This document shows positions 1 to 9,500 of a stretch of 22,278 nucleotides of DNA, in pieces. This stretch comes from Pelargonium nanum (Eukaryota; Streptophyta; Magnoliopsida; Geraniales; Geraniaceae), in contig JAYMTF010001605.1 in the NCBI GenBank assembly GCA_036897485.1, forward strand, positions 1 through 22,278, read 5' to 3'. The notes below the pieces were generated by a model. It was given only the letters and a program-made list of their open reading frames with translations. It ran no database searches and had not been told where the DNA came from. The translations under genes and the position numbers were made by a program. How positions within the stretch are numbered: position 1 is the stretch's first letter; each line of letters starts with the position of its first letter.

Positions 1-214
1 AAGAAGTCTTGAACCCGACGTTACTTGGAGAATAAGTATTTACTTATATTGTTATTACCTAATAGTATAGTTTCCTATTATCTTGTATTTCTTATTCCTA
101 TGTAAGTTGCTACTCTATATAAAGAGTCAACCATTGTACAAACGAATAGACGAATAACATTATTCTTCTCTCCCAATTTCTGTCTTCAATTACTTATCGC
201 ATGATTTCATAACA
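1..214 (+). mobile_element. 3' part of a copia-like LTR
   Basis: The stretch has the look of the promoter-proximal half of a plant LTR: a TATA box (CTATATAAAG, about 115-124), a short pyrimidine-rich leader (TTCTTCTCTCCCAATTTC) and an end in CATAACA at 214. The left end lies outside the window, so its length and partner LTR cannot be seen, and no primer-binding site is evident after 214. It could instead be an unrelated promoter fragment. Confidence 0.4.
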
Positions 215-664
215 AAAACAACAATGTTATCCAAGTGGCACAAAAAGTGTTATTCAATTGTGTATACATCATGACCAAAAATGAATAGGTGGGCTGCCTA
301 AACAATAAGCATGATGCCGAATAACTCCTAGTTTCAACAAATATCGTACAACTTTTATCATTGTAGGGGGGTCAGAAGGATAATATTCGACACATTTCAT
401 TGCAACTTTTGTAATTTTATATCCATCGAAATGAGAATATTCAGACGATTTGCACAAACTTTGACAAACAAGTGAACACTTTCTCCAAAAATTTCTTATC
501 AAGGATGTGTTCCATTTGCAATCCTTAGCCCACTCGTAGACAAAGGTTCATCAGATATGCTATCTTGTCCCTCTCAAACACTCTTTTGGTTATCAATTCA
601 AGAAGTATGACACCAAATGCAAAAACATCACACTCGTCGTTCCATTTACCTATTCAAATCTCGT

Positions 665-691
665 ATAATAATAAATAAATAAATAAATAAA
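665..691. repeat. (AATA)n microsatellite
   Basis: About six tandem AAAT/AATA units. They sit inside the short intron of the kinase pseudogene. Confidence 0.8.
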
Positions 692-1232
692 CAAGCAAGT
701 TAATTATGCATAAAATATCGAGAATATTCATAAAATAATTTACAGACCTGTAACTGCATAATTAGGGTATCCATAACACCCATGTTCGTGTATGCTTTGA
801 GAGCTCCTTATTTTGTAATAACCTATTGATCCAGAAGCCATGGTAAAGTCCAATATATATATGGGTTGTAATGCTAGATATTTATAAAAAAAACCAGTCA
901 AATTAATTAACCAAATAGAAATAAAATAAAAAAACAAAATTATCTGGTCGAGGATTATAAGAGTTGCATTTAAATTGCGTATTAGAATATGTTTCCGGCA
1001 ATTGAAAATTTCAAGTTGATTTGCCAATCCAAAAGCCACATTCATTCTGTTGAGCCACTCAAAACTATCTACAATAGTTTATAAGACAAATTAATTAATA
1101 AAGCTTGTTTCTATTTTTGATGGTTCTAAATCTAGATTATAGAGAAAAGGGGTAGGAAAAGAAAACAGACCGTCAAGTATTAGTTTATGTAAAGTGGCCA
1201 TTGATTTGAGATTGTAAACAAGACCAAGTTTG

Positions 1233-1290
1233 TCTTCTTCTTCTTCTTCTTCTTCTTCTTCTTCTTCTTCTTCTTCTTCTTCTTCTTCTT
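1233..1290. repeat. (CTT)n microsatellite
   Basis: About 19 uninterrupted CTT units. On the minus strand they read as poly-glutamate within the degenerate kinase region, which produces an open frame without making it a real protein. Confidence 0.95.
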
Positions 1291-1709
1291 GTATTTCCTT
1301 GCTGTATCCATTTTCTTGCATTTTCTTGATGTATGTCGAAAGGTCAATTAGATGCCAAAATCATCCATCTCTAGCTTCATAAAACTGTCCGGAGATTTTG
1401 TAATCAATTTTCAATCTGGACAGGCCGAGAAAAATGACAATGTACCTAATTGAAAATGTTCAAAGTCTGGGTGGAACCTTACAATTATATGTCTCTCGTT
1501 TCTCCAATGTCTAGCAAGACGTCCATGATGTCAATCAAGAAATTGCAATTGTAAATTGTATATATGAACAGTCTACTCTCAGAGTCCAAGCTTGTGAGGC
1601 TCTCTTCAAGAAGCCAATCACGATGAAAAAGTTGATAAAAAAATGTGCAAAACAACATCAAAATGAAAGACTTCCAAAGACTCAAAGAAGGAAAAGGAAA
1701 GAAAAACAT

Positions 1710-2427
1710 GTAGGTCCAACGTAGTGGTGAGGAAAACTAGAAAGTTGGAGATCTGGAATTAATCCTCAAGGGCGTAACGACCAATACCAGAGTGGTTCTC
1801 GATTTTCACAAACTTGTCGACGACTAGATCTATAATATTTGATGATGAAAGATGTACATGGCCTAGAAGGACGAGAACAAGCCAATAGATGTTGAGCACA
1901 AGAAAATATTTAACCTTCCTCAAGCGGCCCTGCCATGAGACAGAAAACTGCATTGCCTTGAATAATGAGATCAAGATAAGGATTTGAGGAAATACTAGTC
2001 CCAAACTACTCAGAAAAAAAGGATTTGAGGAAGAGATGAACCCAACAAAAAATGGAAGAATAGCAAAACCAATTAGAGGCAAAGAAAAGAACTTTGCACA
2101 AGTACACATCTATTGACAAAATTAATCTAAGAATGAAGCCACTGACAAGAAAGACCAAGGTACTCAATCTCAACCACACTTTTCTCTTTGCATAGTTATA
2201 AATGTTTATTTCTAAATAACTTGCATTTGATATTCACACAAACTTATACTAGTACATTTTAATTTAAATGAACCTATTTTTATCTCAAGTGCATAAACAA
2301 CTAAAGAATAAACTAAAGATAACAAACACAAAATTACCAATGCAAAAGAAATGAATGTTACACAAAATTCCAACGACGTCAAATGCAGGACGTTGTTCAT
2401 CTTCAGGATTAACAACCGATAGTAAAC
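1710..2427. other. Intergenic stretch without a recognisable gene
   Basis: AT-rich sequence. Minus-strand open frames of 116 codons (1759-2109) and 99 codons (2212-2511) are rich in Leu, Phe and Ile, as expected from translating AT-rich DNA. I recognise no domain in either. The first lies just upstream of the kinase pseudogene on the same strand and might include a decayed 5' part of it, but I cannot show this. Confidence 0.5.
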
Positions 2428-2700
2428 AAGCAACGAATGCCACATGGTATTCCAAGAACAATCAACTCTAAACGTTGTTTGTTCTTGGGGTGTATAACCA
2501 ACAATGCGCAATCAAAGAATGTTACGTAGACGGCGCCTAAGCAATGAATGATATGTGGCATCATGAGAATCTTTAAAGCTAGACGTTACTCATTCTTGGG
2601 GTATATAATCGATGATGAGCAAACAACAAATACTACACAAACAAAGCGCAAAAAACGAATTTCACGCAGACGACGTACAAGTAACGAATGTTACGTGACA
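2428..2700. repeat. Degenerate long tandem repeat, about 2.5 units
   Basis: A motif of the form AAGCAACGAATGxxACxTGxCAT recurs at 2428, 2539 and 2679. Between the copies, a segment of the form ACGTTxxTxxTTCTTGGGGT followed by TATAA occurs at about 2472 and 2583. Spacing is 111 and 140 bp, so the units have diverged by indels. The origin is unknown; such repeats often come from transposons. Confidence 0.5.
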
Positions 2701-2867
2701 TTTGGGTCGACCTAACTAGACAAATTTTTTGTTGATTAATATGATAAGAATTATTATGGTCAACCTTAATTTATCTCAAGTCGACTTGACTTTCACTTAT
2801 GTTTTGTTAAAAGATAATTACATATGACTACCATGTATTTGTCATCTTTGCAATGGATACCCATAAG

Positions 2868-3065
2868 TTTTTTTGTAACTTTAGATACTCTGAATTATTT
2901 TTCACCCATTCCGTTAGTTAACTTTGACAAAATAAAAAAAAATCAAGTTTAGAGTAATACATTGCAAAATGTGACAAGTACATGCTAGTCTAAAGTTACA
3001 AAAAAGATGATAAAAAGAAAAAAATTGACATTTTCGAAAAATCCCGTCATTAACTAACAAAATGG
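2868..3065. repeat. Inverted-repeat element, MITE-like
   Basis: The left arm carries TTTTTTTGTAACTTTAGA near 2868-2886 and the right arm carries its complement TCTAAAGTTACAAAAAA near 2990-3006. Outer parts also match: CCATTCCGTTAGTTAACTTT (2906-2925) against CCCGTCATTAACTAAC (3044-3059). The arms could fold into a long imperfect hairpin. No target-site duplication was identified, so the exact ends are unknown. Confidence 0.45.
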
Positions 3066-3189
3066 ATGCCGTGGTTTAACCTTAATCCTTAAACTTATTT
3101 TTCAAATAACTACTTCTCATCCGTCAAGTAGACTTCCCAAACAAGCATCAATTATCCTACTCGAAACGCAAAATGGAAATGTGAGTAGG

Positions 3190-3494
3190 AGGAGAGAATC
3201 AAGGAAATTGAAACGCAATAATTAAAAATTCAGCCGACGGACGACACACAGACAAAGAAAGAGAGAGACAGATCAACGCTCTCTCCTTCTCTCTCCATCA
3301 GATCGGACCCTCCTTCTTCCTCCAATCACTCCGTCTAGGGCTTCCTCATTCCCTTTACGGAAGGATTTCGATTCTCCTCACCACCGTTTTCGAGATTTGT
3401 TTGTGATGGTGGTCGTGTCTTGATTTAGGGATTTGTGAGGGAGAGGAGAAATTCTTCGATTTTTATTGAATGAAAGTTTTGGCATTGGTAATTC
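3190..3494 (+). promoter_or_regulatory. BLI: BLI proximal promoter and 5' leader
   Basis: A run of GA-rich then CT-rich sequence (CTCTCTCCTTCTCTCTCC, about 3280-3297) precedes the start codon, as is usual in plant 5' leaders of broadly expressed genes. No convincing TATA box is seen; AATAATTAAAAATT at 3217-3230 is the best AT-rich candidate. The transcription start is probably between about 3235 and 3300. Two upstream ATGs lie in the leader and are listed separately. Confidence 0.6.
3406..3423 (+). promoter_or_regulatory. Five-codon uORF in the BLI leader
   Basis: ATG GTG GTC GTG TCT TGA encodes MVVVS and ends 71 bases before the main start. The second valine codon begins with G at +4, giving partial Kozak context. 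If the transcript starts upstream, it could lower translation of the main frame. Confidence 0.5.
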
Positions 3495-3551
3495 ATGGCT
3501 TCAGTGCAGGTGTTGCGGAAACAAGAGCATTTGGAGGCCGGGAAGCGCCGG
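3470..3551 (+). promoter_or_regulatory. Out-of-frame uORF overlapping the BLI start codon
   Basis: The ATG at 3470 lies 25 bases before the main ATG in another frame. It reads through exon 1 and, after splicing to 9021, ends at TAA 9035-9037, giving about 32 residues. Its initiation context is weak (T at -3, A at +4), so leaky scanning to 3495 is expected. Confidence 0.5.
3495..3551 (+). CDS. BLI: BLI exon 1
   Basis: Encodes residues 1-19, MASVQVLRKQEHLEAGKRR, and ends in phase 0 at CGG|GTATGC. As I recall, many relatives have a few extra residues between MASAQV and RKQEH; here they are missing. Confidence 0.9.
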
Positions 3552-6500
3552 GTATGCTTTCATTTCGTGTTGATTTTGAAATAAGTTTCTGCTTTCTTCG
3601 TATGGTGTTGTTGCAATTAGGAATGTGGCGATTGTAATGCGTTGTTCCAGAAACACAACATTTGCGTACTGAACTTGCATTCATTTTCTGATTCTTGGGC
3701 ATTAGCTGTTTGTAATTATATATGATTATTTGATTGGTAATGTGTTGTTAGTTGTTAAAATTTAAATTTTTGGCTCTCTTAGCTGCGGTTTTTTGAATGA
3801 ATTATTATTTTTATGTGCTTTGTATTTAGAAGTAGCGAGAAAAGTTTCCTAGAATGTGTTAAGCTCCAGCTTTGTTTTAGGTTCTAGCATGAAACCAAAC
3901 ATGTAACTTTGTTGTTCCTTGGTCTATTATTGTATGGGAATGAGTTTTTGGTGATTGCTATTTTCACCTAGGGCTGTAAATGAACCAACTTGGCATGGGA
4001 GCAGCATTGGGCTTTACTCAACAAATGCTGGGTTTGACTTGTTTAGTAAATAAGCCAAACTCAAGTCTCGTGTATGGGTTATCTCGTAAATGAGCTTGAA
4101 CCTGATCTTAAAGTTTCTGTTTAGTAACTTGTTCAGTGCTTGTGAGTTTCTATGAAGCACCAAGTCGAATTCATGATGTAATTCACCACTTAAAAAAACA
4201 CACGGCACGACATGCTTGTATGCTTATTTATTTTTTTTATAATATTTTTTAAATATCAAAACATATGATTTTTTTAATTGTAGTAAAGTAACTTTAATAT
4301 TTGAAATTAACATCCTACAAGTAGACAAGTCCATTTTCAACAACCAATCAACATGTAGGAGGTGTGCTTTCGGCGTTACGTTTTCTAGGTTTTAGATGAA
4401 GTGTGTTTTGGGCCATGCTTAGAGTTTTGCTTGTTTTTCTTGTGATAAAAAAAACATGTTAAAAAACTTGTAAATAATTCCATAAATAGGCTACCCCATT
4501 TGTGATCAAATTAAGCAAGAGAGGAAGAGAAAGTAAGAAAGTTCAAAGAGTGTTTGCTGTAGTTGATAGATGTGTGGGTGAAAATTTGTGTGAAAAACAT
4601 GAACTAATGTTTATGTTTTTGCCTCAAAATAATTGTTCACTTTTTCCAAAAATATCTTGTAAAAAATAAGTGTCTACTTTCTATTTTGGTTAGTTAGTTA
4701 GTTATGCATAAAAAAATCTACAATATCCTTGAGATGAGTTTGTTGAGTTTAATACAGGAAGAGCACATGGTGGTACAAGGGAGAAAACCTAAGTCATCCT
4801 TAATCTTCACAAAAGATAAAAAAAATGGACAATTATTTTGGGACGGAGGGAGTATTTGATTCCTTGTATTAAATGAAGTTCTTGTTCCATTGATATTTCT
4901 CACTCTAGCCCATCTGTTTTTCCAGCATTTTAGTGCGGTTTTGTGATTTCATAATCTTAAGTTGTATCCTTGCATGCATAGTAGTTAAAGGCGTGCATTA
5001 TTTGAGGAGGCTCAAGAGCTCCTGATTTATTTAGGCTAGGCAACATTCATTAGGTGTCCATGGGGTGAAGGTGCTAAGTGTGAAAAGGTATGCCTTAGGC
5101 ACATCAAGTTTTTTATTTTGTTAATATCTTAAATTTATAAAACAAAGAAAAAAATATATTACCGAAAATTTAAAGGAGCGTCTTTTTTTTCCTAATTTGT
5201 TGATATATTATGTGAATCTGTCTTTGTATATAATAGTAATCATAATCATACAATTTCTTAAAACATATAGTTAAGAGTTTTGATTTTTTTTTGTTTATTC
5301 CTTATGTTTTAAATGAAATATTTGGACTTTACATATCCTCAAAAGTTTGAAATTTAACATTTAGTAGTAGTTAATAGTTTTCATACATATTTATTGTGTT
5401 AAGATCATTTTAATCATGTTTTAAGTTATCTTGTGCCTAATCTTCTTCAATTAGGCACATGTGTCTTTGGGTGCCTTGTCCTTTAATATGCATCCACAAT
5501 GTTATATGTGGCGCAAGGCAAACCTCTCCTAGAGCCATGGCTAAAGGCGCGGGTCATGGCACACACCTTTTGAAAATAAGGCGCACATATGTACTATATA
5601 TATATATATATATATAGGGGAAAATGAATCTAAGCCATGTTATTTTTGGCTTAGCCTAAGCCAAGCCAATCATAACATGACACCTCATTAAAATGTCACT
5701 CATACCTACCCAGTGAATTAGTGGGAGCGAAGCGACCCGCCCAGATTCATAAATTAGGTGTCACTATTTTAGTGGTGGCTTAGCCTAAGCCAATCAATTC
5801 TTGGCTTAGACTCCTCATACTCATATATATATTCTAATCATATTTAATAAGTTATCATAATAATAAGTCATCTAAATTAGTCAAAGGATAAAATTGATAG
5901 TTCTAACTTCAAGTAGTCATCATTCTTAAGCTAGAGATCTAAAACCAAAATTAAAGTATTAAATCTAACATGTCCACGTTGTTTGACTCGGGTCAAAGCA
6001 AACACACTATATGTCTTGTCGTCTTGTCCACGTTGCTATGAAATTTTCCTAAGTGTTTAAGTGTTCTAAGTCTCAAGTGTCGTTCGTCCAACCTTGTCGT
6101 CCGTTGGCAAGATCCGTCGGCGAAGTTCGTCGACCTGTGACCTGCGATGACAAACACACCAAAGAACGATGATCCGGAATACACCGTCTCAGGCATGAGA
6201 ATGAGATCTCTGTCGGAATACACGAAGCTCCTGATAGCGTTTTAGAGAGAAAGCTAGTGAGAGAATGTAAAATGAGAGAATGAAGATCCCTCTCCTCTTA
6301 TTAGGAGGGGGTATATATACTAACCCCAAGTTAGTGCCACGTGTCATCGCGTGGTTGACCGGAATCGGAGTGGACCCTATTTGGGTGGCTTGGAGCCTTA
6401 GCAATCTGGCGCGTCGGACGCGTGCCGAGCAAGGCCGACCTCTTCCATACGTCCCTCGTGCGCCGGAAGCGTATGGCGAAGACCTTGGAAGCCTTTATCA

Positions 6501-9500
6501 CGGGGATAGCGTCCTAAGGCTTCAAAACTAGCTTTGATGTCGCCATGATGTCCCAGAGAGTCAAAGCACTTTCGGAGTGGCTTGGATGGTCACTTAAGGT
6601 GATAACGTGTTGGTGATGGTCCTTGCCGCTTCTCGAAAGGTCAGATGCTTCGCTGGATAGAAGAAACGAGCCAAACGGCTTGGGGATGGGCCGTCGTTGC
6701 AACGACCATCGCAACAGACAGTGTACAACCACTTGGTTGGTCTGTTTCCTTGGTTCCTTTTGGCTCGGGCTTCCTCGGGTGGACTTAGCTTGACGTTGTG
6801 CGACTCTATAGGTTGCCAAAATGCCTTGGCTCGAGCATTTGGCTTGGGAGAGCTCGTCCCACGACTTTGGGTTTCGTTGATCAATGTGAATGGTATTTGG
6901 CCATGTCCATTGGCTTTGGGCGTCGACCATTGGCGTTGGGCGCCGTCGGGCGACTTTGGATGTCGCCGACGGCTTCGGTGTCGACCATTGGCACTTGGCA
7001 TGCGCACTGGCTTTGGGCGCCGTCGGGTGACGTTGGATGTCGCCGACGGCTTCGGCGTCGACCATTGGCACTTGGCATGCGCAATGGCTTTGGGCGTCGA
7101 CGAGCGACTTTGGATGTCGCCGGCGGGTTCGGCGTCGGCCATTGGCACTTGGAATGCGCAATGGCTTTGGACGTCGACGGACGACTTTGGATGTCGCCTA
7201 CGGGTCCAGCGTCGACCATTAGCACTTGGCATGCACAATGGATTTGGGTGTCGACGGGCGACTTTGGATGTCGCCGGCGGCTTCGGAGGCGACCATTGGT
7301 GCTGGGCACGCAATGGACTTGGGCGCCGCCAAGCGACGTTGGATGTCACCGACAGCTTCGGAGGTGACCATTGGTGTTGGGTGCACGCAATGGACTTGGG
7401 CGCTGCCAAGTGACGTTGGATGTCACCGACGGCTTCGGAGGCGAGTCTTATGCCGTTCGGGTGCCTTAGACACGTGACTTCGGGTCGGGCTTCAAAGTCG
7501 AGAAGCCCGGTGACGTGGCGCTCAGGCGCCAAGTGTCATGTTTTCATATGTTTTTAAACTTCTGATTTTTTGGGTAACATCAATTATGATATCCGTCCTC
7601 TTTGTAGGTGGCTGCTATTTTGTCGTTGGAATGCTCGTTAATGATTGTTGTTTTTGTTGTCTTGTAATTGTGGACGAAGAAAAATTTGAAATTGAAAATT
7701 TCGAAGACAGAAAGTACTGCCTAGAGGCTGGAATCCGGAAGGACAGCACTGCAGTGAATATATTAGCTGGATGCTTGTTTCCATTTGTAATTCTAATTGT
7801 TTTTTCCTTAATTTATAAACCTAACAGGTTAAAAGGCTTTTAACTATAAAAAAATTGAAATACATTCCAATTCGAATATGGAGCGTCATATTTGCGCTGA
7901 GCTGTGCCGTGCGCCTCGTCAAATGGCGCCAAAGGGGCGCGCCTTTTCGAAATCGCCGTTTCACTAGTAGTCCATGGCGCATGCCATGGTGCGCCATTCA
8001 TTACACTGTGCATGGATAAGAGCTTTGTTTGCATGATCTTATTTTATTTGATGGAGAACGCTTAAAATAATGCAACCTAATCCACAGATTGCATACGAGT
8101 GGTAGGGACTACAAATGAAGGTATCCACATCGTTGAAGGGATTTAAATTGAAATGTCGTATGGGATTATTGCTCATCTTATTTATTTCAGTATGTTGTCA
8201 ATAAAGAAAATGTAGTGTCATTCAGTAGATACCCTTGCACCGCATTTTGAATTCTGGTATATAATTGAAAGAATAGGGTGCTATCTATGATCTAGATTGT
8301 TTGATTTTGGGTAGAAATTTTCATTTGCACTTGTAGGAATGCCACAAACCCACTAAAATTTTCTTTTTGGATCTTTAGGAAGTTTATATATGTTTAGTGT
8401 CTATATTTAATATAGAAAAAATATTTTTCCCCTCCATAATGTACCTCCAAACAACACCCATCTTGCTGACTCTGTGAGTAGGACTCTTACCAAACAAGTT
8501 AAATGAACGATCAGATTTGGCAAAATGGGCCACACTGGGCTATAAAATGCGTGCGTGTTTATTGGGCCACTTTTTGCCGTTCCAGGCCTGGTGTTATCGG
8601 ACTGGGCTAGTGATGGTTCGCAGGTCGAGCTTGGGTCTAAACGGGCCGAACCGAAAACACCTGCATGTTTATCGGGTCACTATTTGCTGGCCCGATCCCG
8701 GTATTATGTCCATTTTGTCTGGTCTATCTATTAGTGATATGAAGTTAAATAATTAATAACTTGTGATACTGATACCCAGTTCTGGCCAAGAAGTGAGTAG
8801 ATTGTGAATACCACCTTGTCTTCAAAAGCTATCTGAGTTAGAAGTTTTTATTTTCCAAAACTTATGAAATATGAATCTGATGGTCTCGTGTTTTTCCTTG
8901 TATGGTTGTGCTTCATTTCATGAAGGTTTCATGTAGATAATTTAAATGACTAATGAGTTTCATTTCAGTTTTTTTTTTTTCGTTAACTAAAGAGTTTTTT
9001 TTTCCTCTCTTCTGCTGTAGTTGGAGGAGTTCCGTAAGAAAAAAGCAGCAGAGCGAGCAAAGAAGACTGCTTCTACTACCCAAGTTCATGCTTCTGATAC
9101 TAGCCCACTTGAGAAAAATCCCATAGAAACAGAACTTGTTCGACAGACAGATTCAGATGGAGCTGGTACATCTGATGGACCTGTCAAAGTCAATATTGAG
9201 CCTGCTGGTTTAACAATTAACAATCATAACAAAGCAAATGACTTTTCACAGAAAAATGAGCAAAGTTCGTCAAATGACACTCTTACTAATCCTCCACTTT
9301 TGACTAATAATTATAGTGTATTTTCTGGAGATGAAGTGCAGTCACGTGCAAATAATCAAGAACTTAAGACACATGCTTCGAAAATTTCTAGACCTGTAAA
9401 TTTTAATCATGGTCAAGAAGCAAAACAGATGTATAATGACATTTTCAGATATAGTGGAGTCCAAGGTGGACCTCCACATGGGATCACAACCGAACAGTCC

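Larger units (their letters stand above)
285..1709 (-). pseudogene. Decayed receptor-like/RLCK-type kinase, possibly ZED1-related
   Basis: Read on the minus strand, this stretch keeps the order of a plant kinase domain in broken frames. Around 1077-970 it encodes EWLNRMNVAFGLANQLEIF and then the catalytic-loop counterpart LIRNLNATLIILD. Near 860-830 comes DFTMASGSIGYY where DFG would be, and near 775-748 GCYGYPNYAVTG. A 98-bp GT-AG intron (747-650) joins ACAG to GT, giving TGKWNDECDVFAFGVILLEL (subdomain IX). After a frameshift near 530-550 the last lobe continues as ITKVAMKCVEYYPSDPPTM (near 420-360). Upstream, 1640-1590 resembles the LLEELIAS segment typical of RLCK-XII (ZED1/ZRK) proteins. 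RNL in place of HRD and DFT in place of DFG suggest the parent was already a pseudokinase. Frameshifts, in-frame stops and the microsatellite make it non-functional. A kinase origin is clear; the ZRK assignment is inference. Confidence 0.65.
3552..9020 (+). other. BLI intron 1 (5469 bp), transposon-rich
   Basis: Donor GTATGC, acceptor TTCTGCTGTAG. This intron is a third of the gene. It holds the repeats and insertions listed separately between 3965 and 8710. The stretches 3552-3960, 4230-4600, 8040-8500 and 8760-9010 are AT-rich and show no feature I can name. Confidence 0.85.

Noticed and set aside
1091..1321. Poly-glutamate minus-strand frame
   Set aside because: Produced by the CTT microsatellite inside a degenerate pseudogene.
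2212..2511. Minus-strand 99-codon hydrophobic frame
   Set aside because: It overlaps the degenerate repeat and AT-rich sequence, with no domain or splice support.
6697..7413. Plus-strand 238-codon frame and 189-codon neighbour
   Set aside because: Same minisatellite, competing frames on both strands, no start context or family.
6594..7532. Minus-strand 312-codon frame, with overlapping 215- and 142-codon frames
   Set aside because: They arise from the GC-rich 77-bp repeat read in several frames. Composition is repeat-driven and no domain is seen.
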